Origin: Gammaproteobacteria bacterium
GTDB taxonomy: Bacteria; Pseudomonadota; Gammaproteobacteria; Steroidobacterales; UBA11654
DNA: 64,000 bases
Direction of reading: 5' to 3'
Assembly: GCA_002691465.1 (NCBI GenBank)
Contig: NZHP01000022.1
Span: forward strand, 1-64,000
Shown: positions 47,165 through 55,521 of the stretch, piece after piece
Position numbering within the stretch: the stretch's first letter is position 1
Layout of the letters: each line of letters begins with the position of its first letter
Made by a program: the position numbers and the translations under genes
Notes under the pieces: model-generated
The model's input: the letters and a program-made list of their open reading frames with translations, nothing else
Told to the model about the DNA's origin: nothing
Database searches by the model: none

Positions 47165-47863
47165 ATGCATCAGGAGCCTTTTCAACTATTTGGTGTCCAG
47201 CATATTTTTACTTTGTTTGTGTGTTTTTCTCTGATTGTCCTCCTGCCTGTCTATTTTAAGGGAAAGTCATCGGAAGCTAAAAAGATGATGGGCGTTTCAT
47301 TGTCTGCATTAATTTTGGTACACACCTTTGATTCAGTCTTGAACACATTTACATTCAATCATGCTTGGCAAGAAGCCTTCCCATTGCACATGTGCGATTT
47401 ATCAGCGCTTTGCATTGCTTATTACTTTATTTCAGGAGAAAAGATGTATTTCAATTGCGCCTATTTCTGGGGATTAGGTGGCGCATCAATGGCACTGTTA
47501 ACGCCTGACGTTGATTTTGCTTTTCCTAGTGGAGTATTTTTCCCTTTTTTTTGGGGCCATACCTTGATCCTATTGGCGGTATTTTATGCCATTATTGCAC
47601 TCAAAGAACGACCCTTTTTCAAAGATGTTCATAGGGTGATCAGAATAAGCATAATCGCCATGGTAATAATCTATTTCATTAATCTTTTGCTGGGTGAGGG
47701 TTCAAACTTCTGGTATCTCATGGATAAACCGGACGGAGATTCTGTGATGAATTTCTTTCCCGATCCCCCTTTTCATATGACTGTGGTGATTCCGATAGCG
47801 ATAGCAATTTTTTATCTGCTTTATATCCCATTTTGGATAAAGGATATGGTTTCAAAAGATTGA
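47165..47863 (+). CDS. YwaF/TMEM164-like integral membrane protein, copy 2
   Basis: The 232-residue protein with about seven membrane helices is paralogous to the one at 43919. Common motifs are WQEAFPLHMCD (about 75), GASMALLTP, LLGEGSNFWYL and DKPDGDSVMNFFPDPPFH. The two proteins are clearly diverged outside these blocks, so this is not a recent duplication. GGGGAGG gives it a strong ribosome binding site. The conserved His, Cys and Asp positions could form a catalytic or ligand site in the membrane (inference). Confidence 0.78.
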   Translation: MHQEPFQLFGVQHIFTLFVCFSLIVLLPVYFKGKSSEAKKMMGVSLSALILVHTFDSVLNTFTFNHAWQEAFPLHMCDLSALCIAYYFISGEKMYFNCAYFWGLGGASMALLTPDVDFAFPSGVFFPFFWGHTLILLAVFYAIIALKERPFFKDVHRVIRISIIAMVIIYFINLLLGEGSNFWYLMDKPDGDSVMNFFPDPPFHMTVVIPIAIAIFYLLYIPFWIKDMVSKD

Positions 47864-47911
47864 TATCTTATTTGTCTGCTAGAATAATATTCAGAGATTG
47901 AGAGAAAAATA

Positions 47912-48727
47912 ATGAACATTAAGCCATTAAATGTTTTAGGTGCTGAGGTCAGCAATGTTGACCTTAAAGCATTGTCTGGCAGGAATTCTGTTCAAGAGAT
48001 TCAAGATGCAATTGATAAATACAAGGTCCTTTTTTTCAGGGATCAGAATCTTGATGGCGATGAGTTAACTAACCTTGCAAAAGAGTTTGGTCCTCCTTTT
48101 GTGCAGCCAGCATTATCAGAGAAATATCAAGACCTATTGGTGATTGAAACAAACAGCGAGAAACCTCCTTATCTCAATACTTTTCATCAAGACATGACAG
48201 GATTAGAGGAGCCTCCGGCACTTTTCTTTCTTGAAGGGGTGATTATTCCGGATAGTGGAGGCGACACCATATGGTCTTGCAATGAAACCGCATACGAGTC
48301 CTTGTCAACTTCGATGAAAGAATTCCTTAATACTTTAAATTGCAAACACAGTCTGCTCTATTACTATGAGCCAATCTTTTCTAAATGGGAACATGGCCAA
48401 GAAAAGAAATTAGAATTTCAAAAGGATTTTCCACCCATATCTCATCCGCTTGTAAGAACGCACCCGCATACGGGCAAGAAATGTCTTTTTGTAAACAAGT
48501 TTTTTACAGAATCTGTTGAAGGTCTAAAAGAGGATGAAAGCAAAGCATTATTGAGTTTTTTATACGGTGTAATTGAGAAACCTGAGTTTTGTGTGAGGCT
48601 TAAATGGGAGTCTGGAACAATCGCCGTTTGGGATAATCGATGCACTTCACACTATGCTGTTGCAGATTATTATCCAGAAACAAGACGATTGCAAAGAGCT
48701 GCAGTTGCTGGTGAAAAAGTATCTTAG
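47912..48727 (+). CDS. TauD/TfdA-family 2-oxoglutarate- and Fe(II)-dependent dioxygenase
   Basis: The 271-residue protein has the iron-binding facial triad as HQD in NTFHQDMTG (His92, Asp94) and the distal His247 in NRCTSHYAVADYY. The 2-oxoglutarate Arg residues lie in ETRRLQRAA (about 258-262). Family members oxidise taurine, alkyl sulfate esters, 2,4-D or other acids; the substrate is not predictable. The length is close to TauD. Its TAG stop shares TTAG with the convergent DUF2256 gene. No sulfonate transporter genes are adjacent. Confidence 0.88.
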   Translation: MNIKPLNVLGAEVSNVDLKALSGRNSVQEIQDAIDKYKVLFFRDQNLDGDELTNLAKEFGPPFVQPALSEKYQDLLVIETNSEKPPYLNTFHQDMTGLEEPPALFFLEGVIIPDSGGDTIWSCNETAYESLSTSMKEFLNTLNCKHSLLYYYEPIFSKWEHGQEKKLEFQKDFPPISHPLVRTHPHTGKKCLFVNKFFTESVEGLKEDESKALLSFLYGVIEKPEFCVRLKWESGTIAVWDNRCTSHYAVADYYPETRRLQRAAVAGEKVS

Positions 48728-48876
48728 GATACCTTTCTGTAGCGTGAATTCTTACTACTACTGCATCTTTTTGAACAGTATTTAACATCGTCCCAAACTG
48801 ACACCCACTTTTTTCTCCAATTAAATGACCTATTGCAAACTGGGCAGACCTTTCTGGGGAGATTAGATTTTTTCAT
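48724..48876 (-). CDS. DUF2256 zinc-ribbon-like small protein
   Basis: A 50-residue frame starts with ATG at 48876 and ends with TAA at 48724. The product begins MKKSNLPRKVCPVCNRSF and continues NWRKKW, VWDDVKYCSKRC: two CxxC-type pairs (Cys11, Cys14, Cys34, Cys38) and the Trp-rich centre are the DUF2256 signature. Its ATG overlaps the TGA of the FeS cryptochrome gene as ATGA, so it is the third, coupled gene of the photolyase operon. DUF2256 genes are frequently found beside photolyase/cryptochrome genes. Function unknown. Confidence 0.88.
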   Translation of the reverse strand: MKKSNLPRKVCPVCNRSFNWRKKWVSVWDDVKYCSKRCSSSKNSRYRKVS

Positions 48877-50399
48877 GATTCAATGCTCTTGAAAAAATTC
48901 AGTGCACTTTCATTTATGGAATCCAATTGGGCATCAGGCATATTGTTTAAATTTCTATATGCAAGTCCAAGCCTCGGATTTGAGGATAGACGTTCTCTAT
49001 TCTTGTCTAAGAAGTTCCAATATAGATAGTTAAAAGGACATGCCTCGATTCCTATTTTTTCTTTCACATCGAAGCGACAATCTTTGCAGTAATCTGACAT
49101 TCTATTAATGTAAGCACCAGAAGATGCATAAGGCTTTGATGCCATGATTCCTCCATCTGCAAATAGTGCCATTCCTGAAACATTTGGCAGCTCAACCCAT
49201 TCGTATGCATCTGCATATACGGAGAGAAACCATTCATTTAGCTCTCCCGGTCTTATGCCGGCAAGGAGGGCAAAATTACCGAGTACCATTAATCTCTGTA
49301 TGTGATGTGCGTATGCATTATCTCTCGTATTCTCTATGCTAATCTTTAAGCAATTCATTTTTGTTTTTGCGTCCCAATAAAAAGAGGGGAGCGGAACTTC
49401 AGCAGCAAGCTCATTCAGATCTCGATAATCTGGCATTTTAAGCCAATAAACCCCTCTAACGTATTCTCTCCAACCAAGTATTTGTCTGATGAATCCCTCA
49501 ACAGAATTGATCGGTGCTTTTGATTCATAAAAGACCTTTTCTGCGAGTTCAATGCATTCTTCGGGTTGGAGCAAACCGTTGTTTAGGTACATGCTCAAAT
49601 GGCTATGAAATAACCAAGGATCTCTAGAGGTCATTGCATCCTGATAATCTCCAAAATTAACCAGTCTTTCTTCAATGAAGCGATTCAATGCTTCAAGGGC
49701 ATCATCTCTTGTCACAGCAAACACAAAGTTATCCGTGCTTCCAAAATGATCTGAGAACTCACGATTTACAAGATTAATTACATCTCGAGTTTCTTTGTCG
49801 ATGATGCAAGTATAGGTTTTAGGGATCGAAATCTTCTTTGCTATTGGTTTTCTATTTTTTTTGTCAAAATTCCAAGCGCCACCTTCGGGATGATCACCGT
49901 TCATCAAAACATTATGTTTTCTTCTCAACATCCGATAAAAGAATTCCAGCCTCAACTCTTTTCTTCCCTCTGCCCATGCCTCAAACTCATCGATCCCACA
50001 GAAGAAAAGGTCGTTTTTTCTGATTTCAACATCTGTCTCAATGGTCTTCTGCCAATGTTGAATGGATTCCATCTCATCGTATGTCGAAGGTTCCGTAACA
50101 ATGACTTTATCGATGCCTTTATTATCAATGAGCTTCATGATTTCTGATGTGTAACTATTTTCATTATCTGGGTTATCCAGTTTGAGGTAGTTTATTTTGA
50201 AACCCAATCTATCCAGCTCCATACCAAAGTGCCTCATGCACGCTATTTGGTAGACGATTTTCTTTTTATGATGATTGATATCACTGAAGTTTCTATTCAA
50301 TTCACAGATCAGTATCTCATCAAGATCTTTGTCGAAATCATTCAATGAGGCAATCTCTTGGTTTAATTGATCCGCAAGGATTACACAGAGATTTCTCAT
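48873..50399 (-). CDS. FeS-type bacterial cryptochrome / (6-4) photolyase-like protein (DPRP family)
   Basis: The 508-residue protein belongs to the deoxyribodipyrimidine photolyase-related group (FeS-BCP). It has the N-terminal antenna-domain start LCVILADQLNQEI and an all-helical FAD domain with ILGWREYVRGVYWLKMP (about 305-320), HHIQRLMVLGNF and GIMASKPYASSGAYI. Four candidate [4Fe-4S] ligands are in KMNCLK, YCKDC and EACPFNYLYW. Members repair (6-4) photoproducts or act as blue-light sensors; which applies cannot be told. It overlaps phrB upstream by four bases and DUF2256 downstream by four. Confidence 0.9.
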   Translation of the reverse strand: MRNLCVILADQLNQEIASLNDFDKDLDEILICELNRNFSDINHHKKKIVYQIACMRHFGMELDRLGFKINYLKLDNPDNENSYTSEIMKLIDNKGIDKVIVTEPSTYDEMESIQHWQKTIETDVEIRKNDLFFCGIDEFEAWAEGRKELRLEFFYRMLRRKHNVLMNGDHPEGGAWNFDKKNRKPIAKKISIPKTYTCIIDKETRDVINLVNREFSDHFGSTDNFVFAVTRDDALEALNRFIEERLVNFGDYQDAMTSRDPWLFHSHLSMYLNNGLLQPEECIELAEKVFYESKAPINSVEGFIRQILGWREYVRGVYWLKMPDYRDLNELAAEVPLPSFYWDAKTKMNCLKISIENTRDNAYAHHIQRLMVLGNFALLAGIRPGELNEWFLSVYADAYEWVELPNVSGMALFADGGIMASKPYASSGAYINRMSDYCKDCRFDVKEKIGIEACPFNYLYWNFLDKNRERLSSNPRLGLAYRNLNNMPDAQLDSINESALNFFKSIES

Positions 50400-51790
50400 T
50401 TTTTCTTTTTTATCTGGTCAAACGAAGCCAATGCATTCTCTCTGGATGATTTGAGTTCAACGATTGGATGAGGATAATTTTCACCGAGTTTGACTCCTGC
50501 ATCAGCTAATAATTCTTTGGGCGCTTCCCATGGATTGAATAAATATTTGTCAGGCATTTTGGAAAGTTGAGGCAAGTATTTTTTGGTGTATTCACCGTCT
50601 TTGTCAAAATCTTGACCCTGTTTTACTGGATTAAAAATTCTGAAGTAGGGCGCTGCATCAGCTCCGGTTCCGGCCACCCATTGCCAACTCGCAGTGTTAT
50701 TAGCAAGATCAGCATCAACTAAGCATTCGTTGAACCAATCCCTCCCATAACTCCAATGCGTAAGCAGATTTTTCACAAGAAATGATCCGACAATCATTCT
50801 CACCCTATTGTGCATGTAACCCGTTTCCCACAACTCTTTCATCCCGGCATCAACAATTGGATAGCCAGTTTCACCAAGCTTCCATGATTGAATGAAATCT
50901 GCATTATTCTCCCAAGGGAAAGCATCAAAATTACTGTTTAGGTTCTCTTTTAGCATGAATGAGAAATGATGGATTAAATAATGAGAAAACTCTCTCCAAC
51001 CAAGTTCACTGCAAAAGTGATCAATATTTTTGTCATCGCCCATTGCTCTTGTTTTGAACCATATCTGATTGGGTGAGAGCTCTCCAAAATGAAGATGAGG
51101 AGAAAGTCTAGATACAAAACTTTTCGCAGGGTAGTTTCTTCCTTCTTTATAATTTTGGATTCCATTCTCCAGGAAATCATCCAATCTCTTCATTGCGGTG
51201 TCTTCGCCCATCTCCCATTTTGATTCGATTTTCTTTTTCCATGGGTGAACAGGCAAGAGATTAAGTTCATCAAGAGACGTCTGATCTTGGGCACTGATAA
51301 AATTAAGTTTGGCTTTAGACAATGGTTCTCTTGGTGTTTTACCAGCCTTAATGCATCCCTTTCTATAAAATGGAGTAAATACTTTGTAAGGTGTTCCATC
51401 GTCTTTGAGAATCGATTCTGGTTCCCACAGTAGCGATCCATTAAAAATATGATAATCAATCTCAAGTGACTTAATTAAATCATTGTCTTTTGATCGCTTT
51501 TTGGGTTCGAAGACTCTATTCCAGTAGATGGCATCTATTTGCTCTGAATCAATTAGTTTCCTTATTTCATTTATTGAATCGCCCTGAATGAAGTGTAATT
51601 TGCCTTCAAGAGATTCATTTAGCTGATTGAGTGAATGATGAAGCCATAGTTTTGATGCCTGTCCCATATCCTTTAAATCCTCTGAATCTAGGATATAAAC
51701 AGGAAGCACATCATTCTCTGATGCAGCAATAAGGGCTGGGTTGTCGGTCAGCCTCAAATCATTTCTAAACCAGTGTAGCGATCTCATCAT
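50396..51790 (-). CDS. phrB: Class I deoxyribodipyrimidine photolyase
   Basis: The 464-residue blue-light DNA-repair flavoprotein splits cyclobutane pyrimidine dimers. The N-terminal antenna domain starts SLHWFRNDLRLTDNPAL. The FAD/DNA domain has SPHLHFGELSPNQIW (about 225), the Trp-rich ETGYPIVDAGMKELWETGYMHNR region split across about 310-335, WSYGRDWFNECLVDADLANN and SWQWVAGTG (about 375). All are diagnostic of class I photolyases. Start ATG 51790 or the adjacent ATG 51787. It is the first gene of the operon phrB - FeS cryptochrome - DUF2256. Confidence 0.95.
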   Translation of the reverse strand: MMRSLHWFRNDLRLTDNPALIAASENDVLPVYILDSEDLKDMGQASKLWLHHSLNQLNESLEGKLHFIQGDSINEIRKLIDSEQIDAIYWNRVFEPKKRSKDNDLIKSLEIDYHIFNGSLLWEPESILKDDGTPYKVFTPFYRKGCIKAGKTPREPLSKAKLNFISAQDQTSLDELNLLPVHPWKKKIESKWEMGEDTAMKRLDDFLENGIQNYKEGRNYPAKSFVSRLSPHLHFGELSPNQIWFKTRAMGDDKNIDHFCSELGWREFSHYLIHHFSFMLKENLNSNFDAFPWENNADFIQSWKLGETGYPIVDAGMKELWETGYMHNRVRMIVGSFLVKNLLTHWSYGRDWFNECLVDADLANNTASWQWVAGTGADAAPYFRIFNPVKQGQDFDKDGEYTKKYLPQLSKMPDKYLFNPWEAPKELLADAGVKLGENYPHPIVELKSSRENALASFDQIKKKK

Positions 51791-51860
51791 TTGAACTAAA
51801 TTTACAAATCTTTCGTGGTATTCGTATCGTTTTATAGTTGTGTTTCAAATTTTTTAACAA

Positions 51861-51890
51861 TTTACATCCATGAATACATAATTGTAAGAT
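51861..51890 (+). promoter_or_regulatory. Candidate promoter for the carboxyltransferase gene
   Basis: TTTACA (51861-51866) and TAAGAT (51885-51890) are separated by 18 bases and end 17 bases before the start at 51908, in the 117-base divergent gap with phrB. The elements match sigma70 partly. Confidence 0.4.
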
Positions 51891-51907
51891 GACTCACTCT
51901 TAATCAA

Positions 51908-53446
51908 ATGCCTATGAGTAAAAACAACGAATTTAATAATTTCTTATCTCGACTTGAGAAGCTAAGTGATGAACATCGAAAAGAGGCTACTTCAAAGAGA
52001 CATCAATCTGGAAATAGAACTGCTAGGGAAAATCTTCATCATTTAATTGAAGAAGACAGCTTTGTTGAATTCGGCGCTTTTGCTGTTGCGGCTCAGAGAT
52101 CAAGAAAGGAATACGATGCTTTACAAACAGAAACGTCTGCTGATGGAGTCATAACTGGATTTTGTGAAATTAATTCAAATGAAATCGGCACAGAAAATTC
52201 CCATGCAGCTGCCATTATCTATGATTATTCAGTTCTTGCTGGAACGCAGGGTTACTTTCACCATCAGAAACTTGATCGAATCATAGACAAGGCAAAAAAA
52301 TATGGTTTGCCCGTGGTAATTTTCACCGAAGGAGGAGGAGGCAGACCCGGAGATGTCGATGTCAACACACAGATAGCAGGACTGAATGTGGCAACTTTTT
52401 CAAAGTGGGCAAGTTTGACAGGCTCTTCTCTGAGAATCGCAGTTAGCAATGGGTATTGCTTTGCTGGCAATGCCGCATTATTTGGAACTGCCGATTTTAG
52501 AATAGCCACTGAAAATTCATGGATTGGAATGGCTGGTCCCGCAATGATCGAAGGCGGAGGTCTGGGTAAATATGAGCCAACAGATATTGGACCCTCTTCG
52601 ATGCATGAAATGAATGGCACCATCGATTTTTTAGCTAAAGATGAAAAGGAAGCAACCGATGTTGCCAAAAAATTACTGTCTTATTTTCAAGGAAAAAAGG
52701 AGTCCTTTGAAACATCTGAGCAAAATCGATTGAGAGAATTGATTCCCGAGGATAGAAAATGGGGTTACCCAATCAGAGACATTATAGAAGTAATTTGCGA
52801 CCAAGGATCCTTCTTGGAACTGAGAAGAAATTTTGGCAGAAGCGTTGTGACTGGATTTTTTAGATTGGAAGGAAAGCCTTTTGGAATCTTAGCAAACGAT
52901 TGCCAGCAATTGGGTGGTGCTATCGATGCGATGTCAGCAGAGAAGGCATCAGAATTTTTGACATTGTGCGATGAACACAATATCCCAATTGTTTCTATGG
53001 TCGATACACCTGGATTCATGGTGGGCCCTGAGAGTGAAGAAGAATCTGCAGTCACTAGGATGAGCAAACTCTTTAAAACGGGAGCCAAATTGTCTGTGCC
53101 CCTGGTAGCTATTTACCTCAGAAAAGCATATGGCTTAGGAGCAATGGCGATGGTAGGGGGTAGTTTTCATGAGCCAATCTACTCTGCTTCATGGCCAACA
53201 GGTGAGTTTGGTGGGATGGGATTGGAAGGCGCAGTTCATCTTGGTTTTAAAAGAGAGCTTGCAGCAGTTAAGGACTCAAAAGAACGCGAACTTCTATTTG
53301 ATCAACTGGTTGCATCTGCATACGAAAAAGGAAAAGCAATTGAAGCGGCAGCACACTTAGAGATCGATGCCGTGATAGATCCAGCAGACACAAGAAAAAT
53401 AATTCTAAAAGCATGTAATAATTATAAAAAAGGAAACAATACTTAA
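51908..53446 (+). CDS. Acyl-CoA carboxylase carboxyltransferase subunit (PccB-like)
   Basis: The 512-residue protein has two crotonase-like halves of a biotin-dependent carboxyltransferase. In the N half TEGGGGRPGD (about 138) and AVSNGYCFAGNAALFGTAD (about 178) are visible. In the C half GILANDCQQLGGAIDAMSAEKASEF, VDTPGFMVGPESEEE (about 362) and the Gly-Ala-rich AYGLGAMAMVGG correspond to acyl-CoA and oxyanion sites. Carboxylation of propionyl-CoA or a related acyl-CoA would need a biotin carboxylase/BCCP partner, which is not in the window. It could instead be a decarboxylase or side-activity homologue. ATG 51908 or 51914. It overlaps the next gene by one base. Confidence 0.82.
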   Translation: MPMSKNNEFNNFLSRLEKLSDEHRKEATSKRHQSGNRTARENLHHLIEEDSFVEFGAFAVAAQRSRKEYDALQTETSADGVITGFCEINSNEIGTENSHAAAIIYDYSVLAGTQGYFHHQKLDRIIDKAKKYGLPVVIFTEGGGGRPGDVDVNTQIAGLNVATFSKWASLTGSSLRIAVSNGYCFAGNAALFGTADFRIATENSWIGMAGPAMIEGGGLGKYEPTDIGPSSMHEMNGTIDFLAKDEKEATDVAKKLLSYFQGKKESFETSEQNRLRELIPEDRKWGYPIRDIIEVICDQGSFLELRRNFGRSVVTGFFRLEGKPFGILANDCQQLGGAIDAMSAEKASEFLTLCDEHNIPIVSMVDTPGFMVGPESEEESAVTRMSKLFKTGAKLSVPLVAIYLRKAYGLGAMAMVGGSFHEPIYSASWPTGEFGGMGLEGAVHLGFKRELAAVKDSKERELLFDQLVASAYEKGKAIEAAAHLEIDAVIDPADTRKIILKACNNYKKGNNT

Positions 53447-53889
53447 TGAGTTCGAATCAAATAGAGCATTTTTTAAATTCTTGGAAAGATGGCGTCATAG
53501 AGATAGGAAGAATCCATCTTGAAGGGGGAGATTATGAAAAATCTGCTGAACTTTTTGTATCAACACATTATGCCTTTGATAGCGAAGAGGTCCTATTTAA
53601 GCCTACCTTCACTAAAGAAGTCATATTCAGAAATTCAAAAGACTTAGCGTTGTCCTATTTTATCGGTGGTGAAGTTGCCGAAGACAAAGGTTTCGCCCTA
53701 AAGCCATGGGAAGAAATCAGATTGGAGGAGCTTAGCATCATTGAGCAAGATAATTTAATGGTTGCAATGGGTACATTAAATTTTAAACCCCTCAACCTCG
53801 AAGAAAATACCTTGATAGCTTTTACATTCTTGCTGATTGATACGGATGACTCTCTTAAAATAAAAGTACACCATTCTTCGCCCATTTGA
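53446..53889 (+). CDS. NTF2/SnoaL-like small protein
   Basis: The 147-residue protein has an N-terminal helix pair (FLNSWKDGVIEIGRIHLEGG), VLFKPTFTKEV, SYFIGGEVAEDKGFALKPWEEIRLE and the terminal HHSSP, a cone-like NTF2 pattern. Similar proteins are sometimes labelled phosphoribosyl-AMP cyclohydrolase in databases, but no such motif is seen here, so I avoid that name. Its ATG overlaps the carboxyltransferase stop by one base, suggesting joint expression and a role tied to that enzyme (inference). Confidence 0.65.
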   Translation: MSSNQIEHFLNSWKDGVIEIGRIHLEGGDYEKSAELFVSTHYAFDSEEVLFKPTFTKEVIFRNSKDLALSYFIGGEVAEDKGFALKPWEEIRLEELSIIEQDNLMVAMGTLNFKPLNLEENTLIAFTFLLIDTDDSLKIKVHHSSPI

Positions 53890-53907
53890 TTAATCGCTGA
53901 TTTCGCT

Positions 53908-54690
53908 ATGAAGATTAAAATGTTTCAATTGGATGCGTTTAGCAGTAATTTATTTTCTGGCAATCCGGCAGCTGTATGTATATTGAGTGAATGGCTGTCA
54001 GATGATCTTCTACTTTCAATTGCATCTGAAAATAATTTATCAGAAACAGCGTTCCTAAATTTATCAACTGATCCAATTGGTATACGCTGGTTTTCACCCA
54101 AAAGGGAAGTTGATTTATGCGGTCATGCGACACTTGCTTCTGCAAGGGTTTTAATTGATCAATCAAAATTTAAAGATTCCGAAGAAATAGTTTTTGAATC
54201 AAAGAGAGGTCTCCTCAAAGCTCAGAAAGAAGGGGATTTAATTTTTCTTGATTTTCCATCAGATAAACCACAGGTAATTGAAAATGTCTTCTCGAACAAT
54301 CTATTTGATTATGCTCCTCAGAGAGTTATTAAAGGCACCGATGACTACCTATTTATTTTTGATCAAGAGGAGAAGATCGAGACAATCAATGCCAATTACG
54401 AAGAGGTCAGAAAGCTCGATTCAAGAGGAGCGATTGTCAGTGCTATAGACTCAGAAGGGAATATTGTTTCCCGGTGTTTTTATCCGAAATATGGAATTAA
54501 TGAAGATCCTGTCACAGGATCGGCCCATACCCTCATCATCCCTTATTGGTCTTCTGTCCTTGGAAGAACAAAAATCAATGCGAGACAATTATCGGAAAGG
54601 GGTGGAGAATTGTTCTGTGAAGTCTTGGAAGATAGAATCAGAATAGGGGGGCATACGGCTGTATTTTTCAGTGGTGAAATCGAGGTTTAG
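53908..54690 (+). CDS. PhzF-family isomerase
   Basis: The 260-residue protein of the diaminopimelate-epimerase fold has LDAFSSNLFSGNPAAVC (about 8-24), the catalytic Glu in NNLSETAFL (about 46), FSPKREVDLCGHATLASA (about 63-80) and EDPVTGSAHTLIIPYW (about 198). PhzF proteins isomerise dihydroanthranilate-like compounds in phenazine synthesis, but most family members belong to no phenazine pathway and their substrate is unknown. No other phz gene is near. Confidence 0.88.
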   Translation: MKIKMFQLDAFSSNLFSGNPAAVCILSEWLSDDLLLSIASENNLSETAFLNLSTDPIGIRWFSPKREVDLCGHATLASARVLIDQSKFKDSEEIVFESKRGLLKAQKEGDLIFLDFPSDKPQVIENVFSNNLFDYAPQRVIKGTDDYLFIFDQEEKIETINANYEEVRKLDSRGAIVSAIDSEGNIVSRCFYPKYGINEDPVTGSAHTLIIPYWSSVLGRTKINARQLSERGGELFCEVLEDRIRIGGHTAVFFSGEIEV

Positions 54691-54779
54691 ACGATTTAAG
54701 AATTTTTTATTTGATTTTTTTTATCTCAAAGATTAGTTTCATATGACCGGGGGGTTAAATACAACTTAAGGAGACAACT

Positions 54780-55499
54780 ATGAAAAAGTTAATACTTCCC
54801 TCTATGATCACATTTTTTTTCATTACGGGAATCGAAGTCCACGCAGATGGACATGCTTCGAATAATGGCGAAGGTGCCTTTAACACCCTAATGGTCAAAT
54901 CAAAAGATATAGAGAAATATGTTGCGAGACTAAAGTCTGATCAAACTGTTTTCAAGGCAATTGGTACTTCCGATGCAGGAGTCTGCATAACCAGGTCTGG
55001 AAACAATCACGAAGGTGAAATGTTTGTTTGGAATGCCTATCCAGACGTAGCAACAGCAATGCATGCGAATACAATCTACAATCCATATGATGCGCCTAAA
55101 GAAATGAAAAAACTTCGAAAGGTGAAATATGGAGTGACATGGAGACCATTGAAGTCTTTCAGGCTTGATCCCGGTTGGGAAAGAGTGATTAGAGTTAAAG
55201 TGGAATCTGAGGACATGAATGCATATGTACAAATGATCAAAGACTTAGAAAAAGCGATCATTGACAGTGGTTACCCAGCATTCAATATGGGTGTCTTTGT
55301 CCCAATTGGTGGAGGGGCCCATGAATCAGAGACTCTGATGATTAGAGCAATCATGCCAACTGCAAAAGAATTTGGAGAGCTTGTTGATAATTACTTCAAA
55401 GGCGCTTCATGGGGGCGTATTTGGGAACAATCGCAAATGATGTCAGAGGTGACAAGCGATACATTTGAAGAATGCGAGCAGATCTACAAGGCCGAATAA
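54780..55499 (+). CDS. Secreted protein of unknown function
   Basis: The 239-residue protein has a signal peptide (about 1-22, ending VHA) and a mature part with two related-looking halves (about 30-115 and 120-215). Each begins with a VKSKDIEKYV- or VKVESEDMNAYV-like strand-helix. This suggests a tandem ferredoxin-like (dimeric alpha-beta barrel) fold, an inference from pattern only. AAGGAG with good spacing precedes the ATG. I do not recognise a family. It leads a same-strand run with another secreted unknown, an amidohydrolase, DUF1330 and tadA. Confidence 0.7.
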   Translation: MKKLILPSMITFFFITGIEVHADGHASNNGEGAFNTLMVKSKDIEKYVARLKSDQTVFKAIGTSDAGVCITRSGNNHEGEMFVWNAYPDVATAMHANTIYNPYDAPKEMKKLRKVKYGVTWRPLKSFRLDPGWERVIRVKVESEDMNAYVQMIKDLEKAIIDSGYPAFNMGVFVPIGGGAHESETLMIRAIMPTAKEFGELVDNYFKGASWGRIWEQSQMMSEVTSDTFEECEQIYKAE

Positions 55500-55521
55500 A
55501 TTTAAATATGGAGCATGATAA

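Noticed and set aside
52264..53088. Antisense open frames inside the carboxyltransferase gene
   Set aside because: The sense gene has full family motifs over this range; the antisense products are low-complexity and lack start signals.
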